From positions 1,116,001 through 1,180,000 of the forward strand of contig CM082577.2 of NCBI GenBank assembly GCA_040954595.2: DNA of 64,000 nucleotides. Reading direction: 5' to 3'. Positions within the stretch are counted from its first letter, which is position 1. Each line of letters starts with the position of its first letter. Shown here one piece after another: positions 1 through 14,803 of this stretch. The DNA comes from Balanoglossus misakiensis. Its lineage: Eukaryota > Hemichordata. The notes beneath the pieces were generated by a model. That model searched no databases. It had not been told where the DNA came from and was given only the letters and a program-made list of their open reading frames with translations. Made by a program: the position numbers and the translations under genes.

Positions 1-14
1 TTTAATTTCTCCAG

Positions 15-2520
15 TGTACCATTCATTGATTCAGAAGATACCAGTGATGCTACCATAAGCAATGATGTCACTGTGGATGACGATGGAGATTTTGTGATTA
101 CTAGAAAACACCAATCACAATCTGGCCACGATGAGGAAAATAAAATTGTGATAGGTAATCGTGTTAACAGTTGACACATGGTGTCATCGTATTACTACCA
201 TAGGCATATAGAATTTCACCCTACTACAAACAAAGAAATTGATGTAAATGTTATACTACTGAAGTTATAGTATCAGTATACTATAAATAAATTAGCACAG
301 TCCATAAACAGATTTCCATTCAGTTCAAGTTCTATTTTAAAATCTGTCTTCCTTAGACATGCCCCACAAGTATATCTTGAATAAATGTCTATTCATTTTT
401 CTCAGAACACAGTATGGAAACACCTATTGAAGATGTGGGTTTACAGGTAATAGTCTAACTTTTGATGGTCCATGATGGTCCATTTTCACATATCTTAGAT
501 GACAGTGAATCTGAACCTCAATTTTGTGCATTGTAATACATTATTGCATGATATAAATTTATGGGTTCTATCCTTGAAGATGTATTTCTTCAAGTATGAA
601 ATGCATTTCTCACCAAATGAATAATATGTATTGTCACTATTGAACAGGTTTGGTATGGCGCATTGCTGATGTGTGATTTCATCCTGCATAACCAGAGTAC
701 CTTTAAAGAGCTCTCAGTGTTGGAGTTGGGAGCTGGTGTTGGATTGGCCAGCATTGTCATGGCAACAGTTGCCAAGAATGTTTTATGCACAGGTAATATC
801 GGTCATCAAGTGTGACAAAACTGCTTTTTGCTGACTTGGCAGGATGGCAGAAAAAGGGAATTTGAAATTCAAAATTACTATTCGCAAGATTTATAAATGT
901 AACACTTTTTTTTCAGATGTAATGTTTCATTATGTGAAAGCATAAGTGTTCTTTTATTTGTGTGCCCTGTACTTATATTTTCTTTTGTCTTTCAGATGTT
1001 GGAAGTGACGTTTTAGACATCTGCAAGAGTAATATAGAAACAAACAAATGGCTGTACAGTGACTGCAATTTGGTTGTAAGAGAATTGGATTGGAAGAAAG
1101 AAACACATGATACAGGTAGAATTGTAGCTGTAAATACTGTATGCAACTTTGATCAGGCTGTGTATATTTCTGCCCATCTCAATGACAGCGCCCTCAGGTG
1201 GTGACAAAATCTCATCATCAAACGTCTTCCTTGAATAATAAAACAGCCATGTAGTAATTTCTGTTTTCAGTATATACATGCTTTCCACCAGATGTGTTCA
1301 TTATTTTTAGAAACTCGGCCGAGCTCCATTAACTTCTGTGATATACTACAGATTGCCATTCTCACTTTTCAGATGACCTTCACCCTTTTCACTGGACAGC
1401 TGAAGACTTAAACATTTTAGAGAATGAAGTGAGTGTGATCCTTGCTGCTGATGGTGAGTTTTCTTACATTATGGTAATGTGCGTGGGAGGAGGAACAGTA
1501 AATCCCTTCAAAGAGGGCAGGCTAGTTGGGGTACTCGTGCAGCTCGGCTTGCTTGAAGGGTTTGTTGGGTCAGTGCCTTTGTGTTCGTTGACAATCAACA
1601 TGTTGATATAAATTGCTTGATCAGTTTTAAGACTGTTGTTGTAGTAATGTTGTAAGTACTACACACTCGCTTTCATTTCCTTGCATATAAGCGCTGTCTA
1701 CATAAGTTTTAAATACACAATCACAATCACATACACATCCAATACACTTACTATGAATAGTCAGGTGAAAATATCTGTAACTCAAGCCCACTGTTCAACC
1801 GTTGAACTCTTCTTCTCTTCTTCTCCTCTTTTCAGTCATATATGACGACGATCTCACTGATGCCTTTTTCAGGACTGTCCATCGTCTGATGTCAAATGGA
1901 CAGCCGAAAACACTGTACCTTGTTTTTGAGAAACGGTAATTTATCAACTTAGACTAGACCAGTATAATTGGGTGGGGGAAGGGGGGGGGGGGGGTTCAAT
2001 TCCAATCAAATGGAAGCACATGCACAGTGTCCTTGAAACTATTGTTTTTTTTCTTAATTTCAAAGAGTTTTTTTTATCTCAAAACTAATTTCTGTCAAAT
2101 TGACAAGCATCTTTCCTCTTATATGATTGCAGATTCAATTTTACATTAGGTGACCTAGCTGTGACATGTGGTGCATATGACCATTTCAGAGACTGTTTGG
2201 AATTCCTGCAGACGTTACATAGCAACAAACATGGACACTTCAGTGTGACACAACTTCCCATAAGTTCACTTCCTCAGTATTTTCATTATCAGAGACTGAA
2301 AGAAATGGCAAGTTATATTGTAACTATTTCACTCGTATTTTGGGTTACCGGTACTTTCCTCTGCAAGCCTGTTGAAGAGCAAATCTATCTGGCATTTGCT
2401 TACAGAACTTAATTTGTTGCAAGTCTGATCTAGTCTTCATAAATCAATTATTTATGGACCTTACTGAAATTTGTTCTTTATTCACAGGAATTATGGAAGA
2501 TAGAAACAGAAAAGAGATAA
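15..2520 (+). CDS. METTL22: METTL22 methyltransferase-like protein 22, 3' part (5' end outside window)
   Basis: Class I SAM-dependent protein lysine methyltransferase of the METTL21/22 family; the human protein methylates the DNA/RNA-binding protein KIN17. Exons read from splice consensus: 15-154, 406-446, 648-792, 996-1115, 1373-1453, 1836-1935, 2133-2307, 2488-2520 (TAA). About 277 codons are present and the N-terminal exon(s) are missing off the left edge. Visible motifs are the SAM-binding motif I VLELGAGVGLASI (exon 3), the acidic motif II region CTDVGSDVL (exon 4) and the family DxxY signature in AADVIYDDD (exons 5-6). The C-terminus, including FNFTLGDLAVTCGAYDHF and ELWKI, aligns with my memory of human METTL22. 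The last intron (2308-2487) must use a GC donor (ATG|GCAAGT) to keep the reading frame. The gene converges on the minus-strand actin gene. Identification is firm; the exact edge of the first visible exon is slightly less sure. Confidence 0.93.
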
Positions 2521-2812
2521 CATTAATACCATTTATACAGCAGTTGAAACATTATTTCTAACGCCTCAGTATTTGGTATCTTTATATAGGTACCTATGCT
2601 TCATCTCTGTTTCTGCTTTGTAGATTATAGCGCCCCCAAGTGGCATAGCTTTGCAATGGATTTGATGTTTTACACTGCCGGCTTCAAAGTACATGTACCC
2701 CATTTTGACAGAATACATTCACCTACTGCCATAACTATTTAATATGTTTCTGCATCTGTAAAGAGTATATTTCTAATATCCAATATGGCTGATACTTGCA
2801 TACTGCAATTTA

Positions 2813-3350
2813 GAGGCATGACCTTCCAGACCTATTTTGACTCCTCACAGGGTGTACATTGTTCTTTTGACCTTTCATGGTGAATTTTGTTTGGTTCTCA
2901 GAGTCGTCTTTGACAAATTGAAATGTATACTGGTCAAGTGTCCACAACCACCACTCTGCTTGTAGACAGACCAGATTAAACATTCCATTAAATATTTTAC
3001 GGCCGCTATCAAAAATCAATCTCTGCATTGAGTTCACATCATACCATGCCTGAATAAATACACCTTTAACAAAAGGTTTATACTCCATGGAGGGAGTTGT
3101 GAGAAAATGTAGATCGGCGGAGCCTTTCTCACAGATATGGGCAACAGATTTTACATACACTGGGACAATATGTGTTTCCCCAGAAAAACCAAGTTGGAAT
3201 TGGAGTAGAGATTTCTAACGAAATCACCTCGTTGGATGACAGAACGTGAGATTCTTGACACTGAAGTTTTGCATCAACATCATTTTTCACAGAGACTATG
3301 CAAATGTCCCATGTTTTTTGGAAGAGGCTTTGTCACTTTTAAAGACCAAA
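2813..3350 (-). pseudogene. unrecognised, frameshifted coding-like segment
   Basis: On the minus strand a long open stretch runs from about 3200 down to 2813 and reads like real protein, with segments such as YKPFVKGVFIQAWYDVN and WWLWTLDQYTFQFVKD. Immediately upstream, about 3350-3200, a second protein-like stretch (WDICIVSVKNDVDAKLQC) continues in a different frame and runs into a stop. Further upstream that frame has TAA and TGA stops. This looks like a decayed coding exon or pseudogene, or a gene with unseen short introns. I do not recognise the family. No good donor or acceptor pair explains the frame change. Either orientation of the METTL22 3' UTR could also cover it. Low confidence; chance openness is possible. 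Confidence 0.25.
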
Positions 3351-3505
3351 GCCATCAAATTGCCTCATGTTAGAAAGTGAAGTTGACTGCATGGCCACCC
3401 TTTTTTGAAATCCCCAACCCTAATTGTGGGAGCCATTTTGGAAGGGAAATGCTCGTATGAAGTCGACAGATTCAAGACAAGAGATTAATAATTACTCGAA
3501 ATTTG

Positions 3506-3511
3506 AATAAA
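3506..3511 (+). terminator. possible METTL22 polyadenylation signal (AATAAA)
   Basis: First good plus-strand AATAAA in a plausible 3' UTR position; about 1 kb after the METTL22 stop. Another AATAAA-containing stretch lies near 3053. Which is used cannot be decided from sequence. Confidence 0.3.
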
Positions 3512-3895
3512 GCTTAATTGGAAACAAGTCCAGTTTAATTGAAAAAAAAATTGCTCAAAAAACATGTAGGCCACAAGCATGGCATGTACAGTTTCGACCA
3601 GCTTGTGGTGGACTGGTTAAAAGATTGTCTTTTTTAGACACCTTCGTGCGAGAATTCCTTCCTTCAGGTGTCTGTTGATCTTGACATTTGTGAAGCAGTA
3701 TTGCAGTATCAAAATGTGGCATAGATTACTAAACTCGGGGTCTGGATAATAGCTGCAGTTTCCTCTAAGTACATGTACAAATCTAGTCTTGTCAGTGTTG
3801 CCATATACACATATTCCCATTTCATCATCGGCAGTGCCAATGAAACAGTCTAATGGTCATCACAACAGTGGTTACAACATTTCAGTTTGTCTGGT

Positions 3896-3901
3896 TTTAT
3901 T
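3896..3901 (-). terminator. possible actin polyadenylation signal (AATAAA on minus strand)
   Basis: Plus-strand TTTATT reads AATAAA on the actin strand, about 610 nt after the actin stop. The weaker variant ATTAAA (plus 4312-4317) is nearer and could be used instead. Confidence 0.3.
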
Positions 3902-4507
3902 TTCATGATTTTTTTTAGTATAAAAAAAGTCTTACTAAGTACAACAAAACAAGCTGTGTTGACTGTAGAACTGCACAATGTGAGGTTTTTTTTCCTTTGA
4001 AATGTACGTTTCATGGAGATCTCATATGACGTTTGCAATCCGACAAGTTTCTGAGCTGAAAACTTGGGATGGTGGTGCCTGAGGCTCCACGATGTGACAT
4101 TTTGCAAAACACTGGGTTTATAAACAGGATAGCACCACATTTCCTCACTTGAGAGATTTCTACCAAGACTAGATCTATCAAAAGCAGCAGAGGTGCGTTT
4201 CCTCAGAATTCAAAGAGAAACATCTACATAAGCTATATCTAAAGAAGAGAAACTAGTGCATCTTGCAAAACATAAACAGCTGTTTCTGAGCTTTCTCAGC
4301 TGATAGTATAGTTTAATTTACTAAACTAAAGCAGTAAAGTTTCAAGATGGCTGCCTTGGAGAAGTATAAATCTTTTTGGCTAATCTTTGGTGTACTCCGT
4401 GGCAGCCACTCTGAGATCAGTCACACATAGGCCCCGTTCACTTCATCTTGGTTGTAATGTTCATTGTCCTCTACCCGGGTGAAATATTCTGATTTGAGTT
4501 AGGCAGT

Positions 4508-8260
<3,753 letters not shown>

Positions 8261-8326
8261 AGGCATGTCATGCAAAAATTTGTAAGAGGTCACGCAAATA
8301 TGCCACAGTCGGACTGGAAATTTTTA

Positions 8327-8336
8327 CCATATATGG
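8327..8336. promoter_or_regulatory. CArG box (SRF site) upstream of actin
   Basis: CCATATATGG is a perfect palindromic CArG box, about 170 bp upstream of the inferred actin transcription start. It is one of three perfect CArG boxes within 2.6 kb of the actin 5' end. Confidence 0.6.
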
Positions 8337-8816
8337 ACACTTCTGAGATGATCCGATTTGCCGTCAACGTCGGTGAAACGGGCACTGATCATTACTGTCA
8401 GAGGGGTGGGTGGCTTGGGTAAGGGTGGTCACGCGTCGCTTTCTTGAACTCAATCGCAATAGTCTGTGGAGTATGGCGCGTTTTAATACTTAGACAAAGA
8501 TCTACTGACTTTTGCCTCGAATCCCTGAGCATAAAAACCGAAATTCACACAGGATTTCGTCAGCTTTTCCCGACTCCCACCAACATGCTTCCACCCCTCT
8601 GCAACCAGCAAAGTTGACAAACAAAGGTAAGAACAACAGCGTCCCTGTCGAATTTAAATAAATCAGATGCTTTTTTCGTTCCGTATATGGGTATTGAAAA
8701 GCCTCAAGTAAATTTACAAGTGATTAATATGCAGAAATATTGAAAATGTATGTTATCTTCAATTGTAACCATGAACTTAATATTAATAAGTAAACCTGCT
8801 AAATTTTCATTGACCT

Positions 8817-8826
8817 CCTTATATGG
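8817..8826. promoter_or_regulatory. CArG box (SRF site), distal to actin
   Basis: CCTTATATGG is a perfect CArG box about 0.65 kb upstream of the inferred actin start. A one-mismatch relative, CCGTATATGG, lies near 8691. Confidence 0.5.
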
Positions 8827-9723
8827 AAAGTGGCCCTGTAGGCGTCGCCGCCAGATCGATGAGTAAACCAATTCCTATGATACACCGCGAAAATCGATGG
8901 TTTCTCCGCCCAGACGTACTTGGCATGCAAGTCAGCAGAGCTGAGTTGATGCCCTTGATTCACCATTTATTGAGTCTGCGCATTTCGGATTTCATTGAGT
9001 CACGTTTCGAGGGTGACTTGGCCGTTTTGTGTTTTCTGTCGCTGTTTATGTATCCGCAGACACACTACTGCTGTCCGTGCATAAAAGGCTGAGTCATCGA
9101 GTCGTTGTTTGCTGAAAGCTTCATTTGTGCTATTTCGCCCTAGGTGTGTGTGTGTGATAGTTTCTTTCGATAAAATGTTGTCAAATGCAAATTGGGCTTG
9201 AGTGCTGAAGTCGATATCAACATGCACATGGCCACAACTGAGAAGCCGGGAGTTCGGAAGGACCACTGCATGGTTTCTAGGTCAAATCTTTTGGAAAACA
9301 GCATGTAAAGGATTTGCTCTGAATGTCAGGGCTGTGTGTTGTTGCCACGTAGACCTACCAAAGGATGTATTATTCTTGCATTTCAATAGTTTACATGACC
9401 CGGTGCCAGTCTCCGGCTCATTAATTTGCTCTGTGTATTTCAGTTGAATAGTTGTGCCCCGAGGGACCGAGTCGCCAAACTCTCCCTTGATAAAAATCAC
9501 AGGTCAGGCCATTTTAGGAAGCGAAGTTTTGTTTGGATAAAGAATGAAGTAAATTTCCGGAAAAAAAATATTTCCGCATATTTGGGGATGATTTACTCGT
9601 GTTTCATAAATTATTGCCCCCGCCATGCATTATTTTATTGGCTGGGGTTCAGGCAGTTATAATATCGACCGGACTATTGTGCTGTTTTTTTTTCTATTGA
9701 TATGAGGATTAATTGTACGCGTT

Positions 9724-9737
9724 GTTGCCATGGCAAC
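9724..9737. promoter_or_regulatory. perfect RFX X-box palindrome
   Basis: GTTGCCATGGCAAC is the full symmetrical consensus for RFX-family winged-helix factors, which control ciliary genes in animals. It lies in the actin-SRP68 intergenic region with no recognised ciliary gene adjacent. Binding is inferred. Confidence 0.45.
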
Positions 9738-12700
9738 TCCGGGCCACATTTTCGAAGCACTTCCGTATACAGAATAACTTGCCAGTTAAGCGCCTTGTTA
9801 ATAACAATAGGAGGAAGTTAGGGAAATATTCGGAACATTTTAGATGTTTCATTTCTTTTCCAGTTCATTGTCAGTTTTCCAGTGTTTTCATGAGTCCGAT
9901 AAAAATTGAAAAACGCCACTACCACTTCAGTCCGGCATCGACAGAAGAAAATAAATCTGGAACAGGATGTGCGATAATATTTTGCATGTGGATTGAATTG
10001 TTCATGAAAATCTAAATGCCATTCACATTGACGGGAATCGGTGAATTTTACTGATTCGAGTTCCTCTCTGCATTGAAGGAGAAAATCTAATTTTAATATC
10101 AGCTGTCCTTCAGTTGCTGCCGGCCACAGTGTCTGTCGGCGACAACACTGAGCAGACAAGAACAGTAAAGTCCCAGCCAAGGTAAACACGGTATCACACC
10201 TCGGCAGATGATTTTAATCAGATTGGGAAGCAGCCTGTTCTAACCACATCGTGTCATTGAACGAATGAATGAATCATAGAATCTATAGATAAATTGAACA
10301 ACAACGCGCACTCAAAACAGTCGCGCGACCGCTTTTCTACACCGAATAATAAAACCCCGTCGCTTGTGTACTCCTTCCGAAAAGAGACTTTGGCACAATA
10401 TAAATATCTCACTTCGTGACAGATTTAATCGCTTTTGTCGTGTCCCCAATTACATCACGCTCACCTCACTATCAGCTAATCTCACGAATTGCGTGTCGTT
10501 TCGTTTTATCCAAACAATCAGAACTCACGACTGCCAAAATATTTTATTTCATATCATTACATGGGGGGGGGGGAGATACCATTTCTTTCTGGCTTGCTCG
10601 ACCATCACCGGTTGTGTACACGTACACTGTTACCAAACAAGCCTCAGATACGGCCATCCCATTTACTATACTGCATAATTCATAGACGAGTATAGTCTTT
10701 CAATGAGAGTCCCGACCTCAGCATTCTTAGATCGCGAGCAGGATCGCGAGTGACTTAAAATAACTCGACTGGAAATGTCGCTAGGTTTCGCTCTACTATA
10801 TACGGTATTTGATGGGATTCCTAGCCACTTGCTTAAAGGTATACGGTCACCTATACAAATTTAGCCACAGTTACCATGGTAAATCGAGATCTAACCAATC
10901 ACAGATTTTCAGTGGGTGGCACACGCGAAAATAAAGCGTTCTTTAGAACACTCAAATACGCCATTTCAACTATATATGGCGATATGTAAATTGGAGGTGA
11001 CTGTATACCTTTAATGAATACCGATCGCGGACTCAAGCTTCAGCGCTGGGGTTGCATTTTCAAACTCCATTGTCCGACGACTGTGAGTGTAGTGGGGTGG
11101 ATTACACGCGTGTCGGACGGGGGCTGGAAGATTTCTCGAAAAAAATATTGCCAGCCGAGTGAAAATGAATTATTTGACTTTGCAATACAACATAGCAACA
11201 TATCCTTCCATGGAGGCTGACAAATTTCCTGTGATGCATTCCACCACTAAAGGTTGACTCATATTGGCTTCAGCTGGAGCTGCCACCGTGACCTATACGA
11301 CTACATTTCAATATTTACACTGTTTATTTTATTTTATTTCAAAACTTGGCGAAAATTTGTTTCAGAGGTAATGTAACATTTCGATAAAGAAAATTGCGAT
11401 CACAATAGTCGAAACAACTTTGCTTGCATGCCTATTTCATGAGGGGTGCATATTTTTTGATAGGATTCTGGTTTCCTGCAGACTCCCACACTAATATCAT
11501 ATTGGTATCCCTAACTCCGGCGCAGTGAGGTTTTACTGACTTGAGTCGGGTCAAAGTGTATAGAGCCTGGTCAGCTGATGCTTGCGTTGATTGTGTGTCG
11601 GGCTATCATGATCATCGGCCAGTTAAGAATTCGACACGTGTTTGGCAGAAAGACCGGCCGGTCGATAAGTAGGGCCTATTGTATTGAAAGTTGGAGGATT
11701 GCCAAAATTTATAGCGCTCCTTACAATCTGCGCGAAAGATTGAAAATATGAATTTCGCACCAAGCTATGTATAAAGGTCACAATTCAGAATGCAATGATA
11801 TCCCAACAAATGTTTTGCGAAAAAAGTTCAAGTTCGGTCACCAGACGCGGCGTTGCGGACCGTAAGGGCCATGTTACAATTGACGTCGGCGGTAGAGGTC
11901 ACGAGGCGGGGTCACGAGCAACAGGGGTCGTGTGGATTGCCATGGTCGACGGACAGCGTTTTATTTCATACCGATATGACCTACGTTTACCATGGCCAAA
12001 CGTTGCACTTTATATTTCTTTCATGTGCTTGAGAACAACAGTTCGTGTTATTCGGAATTCGTTTTATACAGGGAACTTTAAACTGTTCTTAGCCAAAGCC
12101 GGACACTCTCGCCATACTCGAGGCCAGATAGACTCGCTCGTTCGCTCGTTGATTTCAATCTGAAACGCTCATCTAAACACACACAAGTCTCCGATAAAAC
12201 TGACCCGTAAAAATCTAGCAACACGAAATGGGATGCCACCAGTCCCCAACTTCCTGCTTCGAAAATTTGCTGACTATGCGAGCGAACAGTTTCTTCCGCT
12301 TAGGCCAAAATTGTGTCGCCAACCACCGGGAAATCGGAGGGGAAGCCCACCTCGCATAGTATTTCGAAATTTCGTCAAAGGTCATCGCACGGGCGTTTTT
12401 GCGTCTCCATAAAAGGTAATATTTGCGTCGGATCTCGAAGAGATATTCTGGCTGATATGTCTATAGGTGGGGCGATTTACAGCCAGATTAGGTGCTTGTC
12501 CGATTATTTTTACGGCCTTGAATGACCCAGAAAGACATTACAACGTAAAGCTAATCTCGTATGGGAGTGTGGTTGCAGAATTATTGCAACCAACCGTTGG
12601 AATTGAATTTTTACGAAATTCTTACAAAATTGGGAGGAAACTGTTGTTTTACGTGTTCATGCCCTCAGTAAGCGGTTTCCTATTGCATAATACCATGAAA

Positions 12701-13096
12701 ATAAAGTCGGGCGGACCAATATGCCTATTATTCAAAAAATCTTTTTCTGCGAAGTATTATTCGCGCGAACTTCCACCAAATGCTTTCGACGAATTTTACC
12801 AGGAACGAAAACTTGTTAGGTTCCGTGGCCTTTTGTAAAATCCTTGAAAAATGTCGCTCACAGAGGAGACCTGCAGGAAGGCACTATCTACAATGTAAAC
12901 AGGCGTATCTTACACAACAATTCCACTGTTTACAGCGATAGCACACGCCACTACAGAGGAGGTAGTGTTTTAATTTAGGTCGGGGCATACTGTGTCATGA
13001 TGCTCTGAGATTTTTCTTGTTACATTTTTTGCAGGCAAGCAAGCAAACACCTTACCCTTCCATATATGCGCTTTCGGGTGTACATGTATTGATTTA

Positions 13097-13129
<33 letters not shown>

Positions 13130-13148
13130 GTCTGTCTGTCTGTCTGTC
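13097..13148. repeat. (TCTG)n tetranucleotide microsatellite
   Basis: About 52 bp of TCTG units with one interruption. It creates an artificial cysteine-, serine- and leucine-rich frame on the plus strand and a TDRQ-rich frame on the minus strand, neither of which is a gene. Confidence 0.95.
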
Positions 13149-14764
13149 CATGGTCTGTCTAACAGTGTCTGCCTGCCTGTCAAATTGTGTGAAACTTTCG
13201 GGTACGGGAAGTATACGCATGTTTTGTTCGTGTTTGGAGAAAGAAGGAAGTGTGATGGAGACGTCAGGGGGGCTTTTATAGCAGAATTTATCATTAAAAT
13301 GGTGACAACTGTGCATTTCAACGAGTTGTGCAGTGTAGACAAAGAACTATATTTATCGTAAACGGACGAGATGTAATCAGACATAGACAGCTTTTTTGTA
13401 TTTTCCGGATGAGAGCTTGTTTTTTTTTCACTTCAGTAAACAGGCCTGTTCTGGCAATTAGACAACAAATTCCAGGTTTTTTTTTTAAAGGGAACAGAAA
13501 CGGTATTTTTATCTTCCGTTGTGGCCGAAGTTACAGAAGCGATAATCGAAATATCAAATTTCTGCAAACAGAGAACTAGGTTCCTGTCTATGTTGGGTCG
13601 CCTTCCCATTTCCACCGAAAGCCTTATAATTAACAAGTCGTGTCATAACGCATACAAAATGATTTATGACCCGAAACTATAGTAGTTCCATTCTGCCCAC
13701 GTTGCTTTTCACTTCAGCTTTGGGTTTCAGGGTTCTCAATCCATTGCATATTGATAATTCATATCAACATGCAATCTGATTACATGCATAAACCATTGTC
13801 AGATCACTGCAGATCAACGTATGCACTCGTTTATATAAGTCGTTAGACATGGGCATTTCAAGTGTAATTACGTAATGAACGTGTGGATGGGTGTGTGTTC
13901 CGGTACATTAATAGTTTTGCATTGTAAAAAATTAATGAAACTGTTGTCGATGTATATTTACAAGTGCGAGTAGCTGCTTGGTTTTTTTTTAATTCTTAAT
14001 ACAGAAATTTGATGTGAAATCAATTTTTTATGTATCTCTCTCTGTCTTCTTGTTTTACACTGCCTAATTGTATACATGATGTTTATGTTGTTGTTCTACT
14101 ATGAAATGTTGATGTGAATCCTGAGTCAAATAAATAGGCCTAAATGAAAATTGGAAATACAACCCAGTAAGACAATGATGATCAAATCTGTTTTTGTGTG
14201 TGTGTAAAATTTTATATAACGACGAGAACCATTCGATAGCTGTCGAATTTGCTATTGTTGAGAAAAATAATTAAATCTAGATAAATTAACAAGTAGAGAA
14301 ATATGAATAAAACATCGGACAGATCTGAGACATAGTTTAACAATGGTCTGGCTCTGACGAATCACTTAGTTGATCATGATGCACTGTGTATTGGATTAGT
14401 CACAGAGGTCATACAGGAGTCATGGACGATGCAAATCGTGTTACTAGATGAATATATAACACTCAAATAACGTGTAATCATATTTTCATTGAGAAAAAGA
14501 AATAACGGCGACAGGAGACTTAATCAAAAAGCTTGTGTCGTGTGCCGTGTTTATGTGAATTTGTCGGCCAAGTCGGAAAATATTAGGCCCACTTCATGTT
14601 TTATTTCACAATTCCAGTTTAGAAGAAAATGTGGTATTTCGAGACATCCGACCAAATTGACAAGTTCACTTGCACATTAATCGTAATGAAAGAGCACTTT
14701 TATACTTCTGTCATAGACAGTCTATGTTGTGAACATCGAACATTATATTACGCCCTCACTGGAC

Positions 14765-14771
14765 GGGGCGG
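14765..14771 (+). promoter_or_regulatory. GC box in presumed SRP68 promoter
   Basis: GGGGCGG, an Sp/KLF-type GC box, lies 33 bp upstream of the chosen SRP68 start codon. No TATA box is seen, as is usual for a housekeeping gene. The start-codon context AAGATGGCGG (14801-14810) also matches a YY1 site. Confidence 0.3.
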
Positions 14772-14803
14772 AGATCCCTTTTCCCATGGTTCAACTCGAC
14801 AAG

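Larger units (their letters stand above)
2521..4507. other. convergent intergenic region / UTRs between METTL22 and actin
   Basis: Holds the METTL22 3' UTR on the plus strand and the actin 3' UTR on the minus strand. A plus-strand AATAAA at 3506-3511 could end METTL22. On the minus strand, ATTAAA (plus 4312-4317) and AATAAA (plus 3896-3901) could end actin, about 190 and 610 nt after its stop. Minus-strand open segments at 3617-3820 and 3850-4140 have no recognisable homology and may simply be UTR. The segment at 2813-3350 looks more protein-like and is listed separately. A CTCF-like motif sits at 2628-2646. Confidence 0.6.
8261..14785. other. 6.5-kb intergenic region between actin and SRP68
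   Basis: I see no gene here. Open frames of 80-123 codons at 8823-9092, 9818-10189, 11795-12163 and 12467-12838 have random-looking composition and no recognisable motif. The stretch is rich in CpG compared with the gene bodies to its right. It holds two CArG boxes near its actin end, a perfect RFX X-box (9724-9737), an 11-base G run (10563-10573) and a TCTG microsatellite (13097-13148). The two flanking genes are divergent, so promoters and distal regulatory DNA are expected. Confidence 0.6.

Noticed and set aside
3617-4140. Two minus-strand frames (67 and 96 codons) downstream of actin
   Set aside because: They fall where the actin 3' UTR is expected and show no recognised homology, although parts look protein-like.
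11795-12838. Open frames of 122-123 codons
   Set aside because: Random composition in CpG-rich DNA where stops are rarer.
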